The position numbers were made by a program, and so were the translations under genes. This document shows, piece by piece, positions 1-4,792 of a stretch of DNA of 8,869 bases (within the stretch, counting starts at the first letter, position 1; each line of letters begins with the position of its first letter). Source of the DNA: Chloroflexota bacterium. GTDB taxonomy: Bacteria > Chloroflexota > Anaerolineae > Anaerolineales > Villigracilaceae. The stretch covers positions 1 through 8,869 of the forward strand of contig JAKAMM010000054.1 in the NCBI GenBank assembly GCA_021812905.1. The letters are read 5' to 3'. The notes under the pieces were generated by a model. It was not told the origin of the DNA. It made no database searches and worked only from the letters and a program-made list of their open reading frames with translations.

Positions 1-570
1 CGTCAAATAAACATTGAAGGCGATCAACGGAGAGCGTGCGCCGATGACAGTTGCACCGGCGGGTCCCATTTTTGCGGGACCATAATCGGGCTTGCGATCA
101 GGATTGGCCTGGATCTCGGCCTTGATGCCTTCGTATTGACCCTTGCGGACATTTTCCAAATTTGTTCGTTCGGGACGTGAGGCGGCCTGCTCGTACAAAT
201 AGACCGGGATCTGCAGCTCGCGGCCCACCCGCTCGCCCAAACGTTTCGCCATTTGGACGCATTCATCCATGCTGACGCCTGAGATCGGGACGAACGGCAC
301 GACGTCGGTTGCGCCCATGCGCGGATGCGCGCCGGTGTGCTTGTTCAGGTCGATAAGTTCAGACGCGGTTTGAATGGCGCGAAAGGCGGCCTCTTCGACG
401 GCTTCGGGCGGCCCGGCGTATGTGACGACCGTGCGATTGTGATCGAGGTCGGACGAACGATCCAGCAGGCGCGCACCTTCAACAGATGTGATGGCCGCCA
501 CGATCTGGTCCACGATCTCGGGTCGGCGTGCTTCAGAAAAATTCGGGATACATTCGACAAGTTGTGTCAT
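1..570 (-). CDS. ftcD: Glutamate formimidoyltransferase, N-terminal part (cut by window edge)
   Basis: This is a partial gene reading leftwards from an ATG at 570-568; 190 codons are open to the window edge. The protein begins MTQLVECIPNFSEARRPEIV, and further on carries DHNRTVVT (residues 43-50), ELIDLNKHTGAHPRMGATDV (71-90), PVYLYEQAA, RKGQYEGI and KPDYGPA. This is the signature order of the formiminotransferase N and C subdomains. Family knowledge: the enzyme moves the formimino group between formimidoyl-glutamate and tetrahydrofolate in cytosolic histidine breakdown and one-carbon metabolism. His82 in HPRMGA falls where the catalytic histidine of mammalian FTCD is placed. A stand-alone bacterial enzyme is usually about 300 residues, so roughly the last third is missing. 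It is divergent from the signalling array and probably unrelated to it. No clear Shine-Dalgarno lies before the ATG, but the family N-terminus fits this start well. Confidence 0.93.
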   Translation of the reverse strand, partial: MTQLVECIPNFSEARRPEIVDQIVAAITSVEGARLLDRSSDLDHNRTVVTYAGPPEAVEEAAFRAIQTASELIDLNKHTGAHPRMGATDVVPFVPISGVSMDECVQMAKRLGERVGRELQIPVYLYEQAASRPERTNLENVRKGQYEGIKAEIQANPDRKPDYGPAKMGPAGATVIGARSPLIAFNVYLT

Positions 571-607
571 AGGATTTTTTGGAATGGTTGAATTAAAGGA
601 TAGGGTG

Positions 608-637
608 ATTATACTTTGAGTTGAGAACATCAAGCAA
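608..637 (-). promoter_or_regulatory. Sigma70-like promoter candidate for the formimidoyltransferase gene
   Basis: On the minus strand a perfect TATAAT (608-613) is preceded, after an 18-base spacer, by TTGCTT (632-637), a partial match to TTGACA. Transcription would start near 601 and give a leader of about 30 bases before the ATG at 570. The surrounding 590-640 is AT-rich compared with the coding sequence. The call is by motif match only. Confidence 0.5.
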
Positions 638-644
638 TTTTAGA

Positions 645-825
645 AACTGTAGTATGCACGCACACCTGTCCTGCCGTCTCGCACCGGCGTGCTCGCGGCA
701 CGAACGGTGGCGGGCGGTGCCAGGGAAACATGTCAGGCAAGTTGCTCCTTGCGCCGTCCTCGGCGCAAGATTTACCTTGAAAACGCCGCCGGGGACGGCG
801 GGCTGGAGCACAAGTTACTGACAAA
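645..825. repeat. GC-rich hairpin block in the divergent intergenic region, possible dispersed repeat
   Basis: This block of the 571-1042 gap is GC-rich and flanked by AT-rich DNA on both sides, although no gene is recognisable in it in any frame. It contains three inverted repeats: 688-702 (5-bp arms CGTGC/GCACG), 748-769 (9-bp arms) and 786-801 (6-bp arms). The two larger ones share a CGCCG/CGGCG core around a four-base loop. That composition and structure resemble dispersed intergenic repeats common in large Chloroflexota genomes. Copy number cannot be judged from one window. Confidence 0.4.
748..769. repeat. Perfect 9-bp inverted repeat (hairpin)
   Basis: Arms CTTGCGCCG (748-756) and CGGCGCAAG (761-769) surround the loop TCCT. 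Pairing is perfect and stops at both outer ends. No T-run follows on either strand, so it does not look like an intrinsic terminator. A second, related hairpin lies at 786-801 with arms CCGCCG and CGGCGG around GGGA. Confidence 0.7.
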
Positions 826-907
826 CTTTGAGTGTTCCCAAACTGTTTGTGGCAACCGAACAATCCCCAAGATCGTCCGGGGTTATTATCAAAACAGCAA
901 TGAGACA

Positions 908-923
908 GATATTGTCAAATATC
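908..923. promoter_or_regulatory. Palindromic operator-like site over the -35 region
   Basis: GATATT (908-913) and AATATC (918-923) form a perfect inverted repeat around GTCA, 16 bp in all. It covers the putative -35 hexamer of the promoter ahead of the first kinase gene. Such a placement suits a repressor or dimeric activator. The AT-rich setting raises the odds of a chance palindrome. Confidence 0.35.
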
Positions 924-940
924 ATAAATAAACTTATAGT
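912..940 (+). promoter_or_regulatory. Sigma70-like promoter candidate for the signalling array
   Basis: TTGTCA (912-917) and TATAGT (935-940) are separated by exactly 17 bases; each matches the consensus at five of six positions. The start would fall near 947, giving a leader of about 95 bases before the ATG at 1043. It is the only good promoter seen ahead of the co-directional genes, whose gaps downstream are short, so it could drive the first cassette or more. Confidence 0.5.
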
Positions 941-1032
941 TAGGATATTTTATGTAAACAGATTGCAGGTTTTCCTCCGCCCACAAAATAGAGAAATGCC
1001 GAGCGCAAACGGGTGGTCGTAGTTGAACAGAT

Positions 1033-1037
1033 GGGAG
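1033..1037 (+). promoter_or_regulatory. Ribosome-binding site that decides the HK1 start
   Basis: GGGAG lies five bases before the ATG at 1043. The in-frame GTG at 1013 and ATG at 1031 have no comparable site upstream, so 1043 is preferred. Confidence 0.55.
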
Positions 1038-1042
1038 CAGGT

Positions 1043-2227
1043 ATGGACCCGAAGAATGCATTTCGCTTCGCATGGCAACCCTATGTCGTTGCCATATCCT
1101 TAATCGCCGTAGCCGCCGCCCTGAGGCTATGGCCACTGCAGGCGCTTGGAGTGCGCCTAGCCTGGCTGACGTTCTATCCGACTGTAATGATCGTTGCACT
1201 CTATGGTGGCTTTTCTGCTGGCTTGTTGGGGACATTTCTCTCCTGTCTTACTGTATGGTTACTATTACCAGTATTCGTTGCCCAACCCTTCATCAAAGAT
1301 TCCGCTGATTGGTTGGGCATGGCTGTCTTCTTCATAACTTGCACGATGATCTCCGGCGTCACTGAGGCGATGCATCGCGCCCGCGCACGGGAGAAGCAGA
1401 CCAAGGAGTGGCTCGGAGCCGCCAACAAAGAATTGGAAGCTGCCAATAAAGAACTGGAAATTACCAACAAAGAGCTCGCAGCCGCCAACAAGGAATTGGA
1501 GGCCTTCTCGTACTCGGTCTCGCACGACTTGCGCGCGCCGCTGCGCGCCATAGACGGATTTTCGCGTATCCTGATGGAAGAGCACGCGCCGCAACTCGCT
1601 CCCGAAGCCCGGCGCTATTTAAATTTGGTGCGCGACAACACCCGGCAAATGGGAAACCTGGTGGACGATCTGCTTGCTTTCTCGCGCCTCAGCCGCCAGG
1701 AACCCAGGAAACAATCTGTGAAAACGACTGCTCTCGTTCGCCAGGCACTTGAAGAATTGGGCACAGAGACGAAAGGACGACGGGTTGAGTTCATGAACGA
1801 CGAATTGCCCGAATGCCAGGCCGATCCGAACTTGCTGAAACAGGTCTGGATCAACCTGCTGTCCAACGCGCTCAAGTACACGCGCAAACGTGAGGCAACG
1901 CGTATTGAAATTGGGTGGAAAAAGGAAAACGACGAACAGGTATTTTTCGTCAAGGACAACGGCGTCGGCTTCGATATGCAGTACGCGGGCAAACTTTTCG
2001 GCATCTTTCAACGCTTGCACCGCGCCGAAGATTACGAAGGCACCGGGGTGGGGCTGGCGATTGTGCAGCGAATTGTCCATCGGCACGGCGGACGTGTGTG
2101 GGCGGAGGGTCAGGTGGACGATGGCGCCACGTTTTATTTCTCGCTGCCCTTTGTTGAACCCGAAGCGCCTGCGCCGCTCATCGAGAAAGTGGATGAAGTA
2201 GCGGAACGCGCCCGGGAATTGATCTGA
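1043..2227 (+). CDS. Membrane sensor histidine kinase HK1 (DUF4118-like domain, HisKA, HATPase_c)
   Basis: This is a sensor kinase of 394 residues from the chosen ATG. Four hydrophobic segments near 14-30, 42-56, 57-79 and 89-109 contain LTFYPTVMIVALYGGFSAG, which resembles the DUF4118/KdpD-type membrane domain. A coiled linker of four heptads (126-153, mostly AANKELE) leads into the H box [11 protein letters not shown], with phosphoacceptor His161. The N box has Asn275 ([13 protein letters not shown]), G1 is DNGVGFDM (305-312) and G2 is GTGVGLAIV (333-341). All catalytic boxes are intact, so it should autophosphorylate. No extracytoplasmic ligand domain is visible, so sensing probably occurs in the membrane or through a partner such as the 7TM protein 19 bases downstream. 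The likely target is the CheY-like regulator at 3075. A Pro/Glu-rich tail of about 28 residues follows the ATPase. The core is paralogous to HK2. Confidence 0.93.
   Translation: MDPKNAFRFAWQPYVVAISLIAVAAALRLWPLQALGVRLAWLTFYPTVMIVALYGGFSAGLLGTFLSCLTVWLLLPVFVAQPFIKDSADWLGMAVFFITCTMISGVTEAMHRARAREKQTKEWLGAANKELEAANKELEITNKELAAANKELEAFSYSVSHDLRAPLRAIDGFSRILMEEHAPQLAPEARRYLNLVRDNTRQMGNLVDDLLAFSRLSRQEPRKQSVKTTALVRQALEELGTETKGRRVEFMNDELPECQADPNLLKQVWINLLSNALKYTRKREATRIEIGWKKENDEQVFFVKDNGVGFDMQYAGKLFGIFQRLHRAEDYEGTGVGLAIVQRIVHRHGGRVWAEGQVDDGATFYFSLPFVEPEAPAPLIEKVDEVAERARELI
1418..1501 (+). repeat. 21-base tandem repeat encoding a heptad coiled coil
   Basis: Four imperfect 21-base units encode [21 protein letters not shown] and AANKELE, directly before the H box of HK1. 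Each is one heptad, so gain or loss of a unit keeps both reading frame and coiled-coil phase. HK2 retains only one such unit (AANKELE) in the same place. Confidence 0.8.
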
Positions 2228-2246
2228 TCAGTAATAGGAGACAACC

Positions 2247-3017
2247 ATGTTTCAAATCACACACTTGATCAGCACACTCTTTTCCATCGCCTCAGCGGCA
2301 ATTTACGGTTACGTGGCCGCACGCCTGCACCAGCGGACAATTTCCGATCCGGCTGCGCGCCTAGCCTGGCAATTGTTCGGTCTTTGGTGGTACTCTCTCG
2401 CCGCCACGACGCTGGTGGGCGGTATCCTGCATTTGCTCGGCGCGTTTAATCTTGTCTCACTTCCGTTCTTTGTTGCGCTGACGTATATCAACATCCTGCT
2501 TATCTGCATCGCGCTGTGGGGACTGCTCTACTATCTCGTCTATCTCTTCACGGGCAGCCAGCGCTTCCTGGTCCCGCTCACGGTTTTTTACATCCTCTAT
2601 TACGTCTTGCTGGTTTACCTCATCACCGCGAGTGATCCGATCGGTGTGGAAATCACACGCTGGACCACTCAACTTGTTTACACTCACCCGCTCACGGGTC
2701 CTTTTTTTGCGCTGGCGCTCGTCCTGCTCGTGTTCCCGCAGATTCTGGCTTCGCTGGCGTATTTCACGCTTTTTTTCCGCGTGCGCGAGGCGACACAGCG
2801 TTATCGTGTTCTGCTCGTCTCGTGGTGCATCATTCTTTGGTTCGGCAGCGCGTTTGTGGCCTCGGTGGCAGGTTTGTCCCGCGAAGATTGGTGGCAGATC
2901 CTCAGCCGCTTGATCGGGCTGGGCGCAGCGCTGGGGATTTTGTGCGCGTATCTCCCGCCGGGGATCATCCGGCGCAGATTTGGAATTACATCCATTGCGG
3001 AGCAAATGCAAGCATAG
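2247..3017 (+). CDS. Seven-helix integral membrane protein, possible sensory module without kinase domain
   Basis: This is a 256-residue hydrophobic protein. Likely membrane helices lie near residues 2-26, 39-66, 72-102, 105-128, 149-177, 187-210 and 218-240, with a short basic C-terminal tail (RRRFGITSIAEQMQA). The start is supported by AGGAG at 2236-2240, six bases before the ATG. I do not recognise a named family. The layout and length resemble the 7TM or histidine-kinase N-terminal membrane modules that often precede kinase domains, but here the gene ends after the last helix. It begins 19 bases after the HK1 stop and ends 57 bases before the regulator, so it is almost certainly cotranscribed with a kinase and a receiver. 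A role as membrane input for HK1 is inference. It could instead be a small transporter or an unrelated membrane protein. Confidence 0.85.
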   Translation: MFQITHLISTLFSIASAAIYGYVAARLHQRTISDPAARLAWQLFGLWWYSLAATTLVGGILHLLGAFNLVSLPFFVALTYINILLICIALWGLLYYLVYLFTGSQRFLVPLTVFYILYYVLLVYLITASDPIGVEITRWTTQLVYTHPLTGPFFALALVLLVFPQILASLAYFTLFFRVREATQRYRVLLVSWCIILWFGSAFVASVAGLSREDWWQILSRLIGLGAALGILCAYLPPGIIRRRFGITSIAEQMQA

Positions 3018-3074
3018 AGCCAAACGGGGTCTTCTCGTTTTGCTCGACAACCATCAAGTAACAAGGAGGCAGTC

Positions 3075-3518
3075 ATGAACGATAGACCCATCGAAATTCT
3101 GCTGGTTGAAGATAATCCCAACGATGTCGAACTGGCGCTGCACGCCCTGAAGAAGAACAACATTGCCAATCGTATTGAAGTCGTGCGCGACGGCGCTGAG
3201 GCGCTCGACTTTATCTTTTGCACCGGCGCGTATGCGTCGCGTAATATTGACCATGCTCCCAAAGTTATCCTGCTCGACCTGAAATTGCCCAAAGTGGACG
3301 GGCTGGAGGTGCTGAGGCAAATCAAAGCCGACCCGCGCACGCGGGCGATCCCAGTGGTGGTGCTGACCTCCTCGCGCGAGGAGCGCGACATCGTCGAGAG
3401 TTACAACCTGGGCGTCAACAGTTACATCGTCAAGCCGGTGGACTTCGAGCAATTCACCGAAGCCGTGCGGCAGTTGGGGCTTTATTGGCTCCTTCTCAAT
3501 CAGCCGCCAGTGATCTGA
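3075..3518 (+). CDS. CheY-like single-domain response regulator RR1 (Rcp1-type)
   Basis: This protein of 147 residues is a lone receiver domain with no output domain. Visible are the acidic pair Glu12-Asp13 (LLVEDNPND), the phosphoacceptor Asp68 in VILLDLKLP, Thr98 in VVLTSS and the invariant Lys120 in VKPVDF. The long loop around residues 49-62 and the C-terminal WLLLNQPP are typical of the Rcp1 group that partners phytochrome-type kinases. AAGGAGG (3063-3069) sits five bases before the ATG. By position it should take phosphate from HK1. As it has no DNA-binding region, its output must be protein-protein contact or onward phosphotransfer. It is paralogous to RR2 at 7704-8147, with one very similar internal tract. 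Confidence 0.95.
   Translation: MNDRPIEILLVEDNPNDVELALHALKKNNIANRIEVVRDGAEALDFIFCTGAYASRNIDHAPKVILLDLKLPKVDGLEVLRQIKADPRTRAIPVVVLTSSREERDIVESYNLGVNSYIVKPVDFEQFTEAVRQLGLYWLLLNQPPVI
3267..3364 (+). repeat. Near-identical tract shared with RR2 (copy 1)
   Basis: Aligned without gaps at an offset of 4629 bases, this 98-base stretch matches 7896-7993 with one mismatch (3332), including a run of 65 identical bases. Third codon positions are conserved too, unlike in the 5' half of the two genes. See the paired entry and the finding on possible gene conversion. Confidence 0.85.
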
Positions 3519-3519
3519 C

Positions 3520-3702
3520 GCAAAGCGCGCCCTGTACCTTTTGCAGGAGCGCGGCTTGGGCGTTCCGTTCATTATCGTCACTGGCTCGATCAGCGAAGAA
3601 GTGGCCGTGGAATGTATGAAGCAGGGTGCGGCTGACTACCCGCTCAAGGATCGGCGGGCGCAGATGGCTTCATCAGTAAAGCGAAACTGGGAACGCAGTT
3701 GA
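3520..3702 (+). pseudogene. Response-regulator receiver remnant A (N-terminus lost)
   Basis: Starting two bases after the RR1 stop, this frame has no start codon of its own and reads AKRALYLLQERGLGVPFIIV, then TGSISEEVAVECMKQGAADY and PLKDRR, ending at TGA 3700-3702. It matches the second half of receiver domains found in PAS/kinase proteins, where GAADYLLKDR is the usual form of the last strand and lysine. The phosphoacceptor aspartate and everything before it are absent. The last dozen codons overlap remnant B in another frame and are probably not ancestral. It is a decayed piece of a receiver different from RR1. Confidence 0.75.
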
Positions 3703-3770
3703 TCCCGCAGATCCGCACATTGCTCGGTGGCAATGCTGCCGACGCGGAAAAGGAAGGAGCAAAGGAATGA
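3651..3770 (+). pseudogene. Response-regulator receiver remnant B (C-terminal tail)
   Basis: This reads in a different frame from remnant A: SAGADGFISKAKLGTQLIPQ then IRTLLGG, with an acidic/basic tail to TGA at 3768-3770. AGADGFISKA is a typical last-strand motif of CheY-like receivers and carries the conserved lysine. Only about 40 codons survive. Its stop overlaps the ATG of the next gene as ATGA, an arrangement typical of translational coupling. The lost regulator was therefore probably once the upstream partner of the substrate-binding protein. Remnant A joined to remnant B in a shifted frame suggests a deletion that fused two receiver genes. Confidence 0.65.
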
Positions 3771-4783
3771 ACAAATCATCCCCTCGTCTTGCTGGTTGGC
3801 TCAGATGGATTTTGAAAGCAAGTGTTGCCGTGATCTTTGTCTTCCCTGTCGCGTGCGGCCCGACCGCAACGCCCGCACCGCCGGTCACACTGCGTATTGG
3901 AATCTTTCCGGTGCAGGATTGCCTGCCTTATTTTGTCATGCAGGAGCAAGGGTTCGACAAACAAAATGGCATTCAGTTCGTAGAGACGACTTATACGGAT
4001 GGGAACGCGATCATCAAGGCAATGCAGACCGATTCGTTGGACATGGGCCCATCGGTCGGCAGCATACCAGTTCTTTCCGCAGCCGAGCGCGGTCTGATCC
4101 CGGGCACGGTGGTGCCGGTGGCTGCCAACAGCTTCTCCGATTCCACTCATCCGAGCGTCGCTGTCCTGGTTGGTCGTTCCATTAACAACTGGAAAGATCT
4201 GGAAGGGCAATTGATTGGCGTTCCCTCGCTGACCTCCCTGCATGGTACTGCCATGAAGGGACGCCTGAAACAGGAGGGCGTACATGACTACACCCTCGTG
4301 CAGATTTCCATTCCCAATCTGGGGTTGGCTGTAGCCGGTGGAAATGTGGCAGCAGCCTCCATGCAAGAACCCTACCTGACTCAATCGTTGCTGCGAGGCG
4401 ATGGAAAACTGCTGGGTTGGATCATCGGCGGGCCCCCCTTCGAGCGCATGGAGTTCACAATGATTGTCTTCAGTGCTGCTTTCTACCGAAACAACCCGAC
4501 AGCAGTCAAAGCGTATCTGCGCGCTCACCTACAGGCAGTCCAATGGATCAACCAGCACCCGGCCGAGGCCCGCTCCATTCTCACCAAACGACTGGGGCTC
4601 AGCGAAGAGGTCGGCCAGAAGGTCACTCTGCCGTACTGGCCTCTGGATGCGCGCAACGACCCGGCTTTGTTGAACAGTATGCAGCCCCTCTTGGTGGAGA
4701 TTGGCACACTCAAAGCGCCGATCCCAGCCAGCCAACTGTACGACGAGACTTTGCTCGATCAAGTTCTGGCGGAGAAGCGGTAG
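3767..4783 (+). CDS. NMT1/THI5-like substrate-binding lipoprotein (ABC-type)
   Basis: This is a 338-residue exported protein. A basic N-terminus, a hydrophobic stretch (18-29) and Cys30 in PVACGP look like a lipoprotein signal, although Pro at -3 is not the usual lipobox residue. A Thr/Pro/Ala linker follows. The mature part starts LRIGIFPVQDCLPYFVMQEQ and continues with AMQTDSLDMGPS and ERGL, the pattern of the periplasmic-binding fold in the NMT1/SsuA/TauA class. Known members bind small molecules such as sulfonates, nitrate or pyrimidine precursors; the ligand here cannot be told. GGAG (3756-3759) precedes the ATG. No permease or ATPase gene is adjacent. The stop lies inside the ribosome-binding site of HK2, nine bases before its start, so a sensory role with HK2 is a reasonable inference. 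Transport with unlinked subunits is the alternative. Confidence 0.88.
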   Translation: MNKSSPRLAGWLRWILKASVAVIFVFPVACGPTATPAPPVTLRIGIFPVQDCLPYFVMQEQGFDKQNGIQFVETTYTDGNAIIKAMQTDSLDMGPSVGSIPVLSAAERGLIPGTVVPVAANSFSDSTHPSVAVLVGRSINNWKDLEGQLIGVPSLTSLHGTAMKGRLKQEGVHDYTLVQISIPNLGLAVAGGNVAAASMQEPYLTQSLLRGDGKLLGWIIGGPPFERMEFTMIVFSAAFYRNNPTAVKAYLRAHLQAVQWINQHPAEARSILTKRLGLSEEVGQKVTLPYWPLDARNDPALLNSMQPLLVEIGTLKAPIPASQLYDETLLDQVLAEKR

Positions 4784-4787
4784 GAGG
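4782..4787 (+). promoter_or_regulatory. Ribosome-binding site of HK2 overlapping the SBP stop
   Basis: AGGAGG starts within the TAG stop (4781-4783) of the substrate-binding protein and lies five bases before the ATG at 4793. Ribosomes finishing the first gene would sit on this site, so the two proteins are likely made in coupled amounts. Confidence 0.75.
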
Positions 4788-4792
4788 CATAA

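Noticed and set aside
325..591. Plus-strand open frame at the left end
   Set aside because: It is the antisense shadow of the formimidoyltransferase coding sequence and has no family signature.
748..801. Hairpins as rho-independent terminators for one of the divergent genes
   Set aside because: No T-rich run follows either hairpin on either strand, and the block lies upstream of both flanking genes rather than behind them.
593..931. Several overlapping short open frames in the intergenic block
   Set aside because: They overlap one another on both strands, lack ribosome-binding sites and conserved motifs, and fit hairpin-rich GC DNA better than genes.
1013..1042. GTG at 1013 or ATG at 1031 as the start of HK1
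   Set aside because: Both are in frame, but only the ATG at 1043 has a well-spaced GGGAG. The extra residues add no recognisable domain.
1043..2227. HK1 as KdpD, the potassium sensor
   Set aside because: It shares only a DUF4118-like membrane region. The KdpD N-terminal domain and the partner kdp genes are absent, and the core is Cph1-like.
2457..3050. Long minus-strand open frame opposite the 7TM gene
   Set aside because: It is rich in Arg/Glu/Gln as expected from the complement of hydrophobic codons, with no motif. The plus frame has clear membrane helices and a ribosome-binding site.
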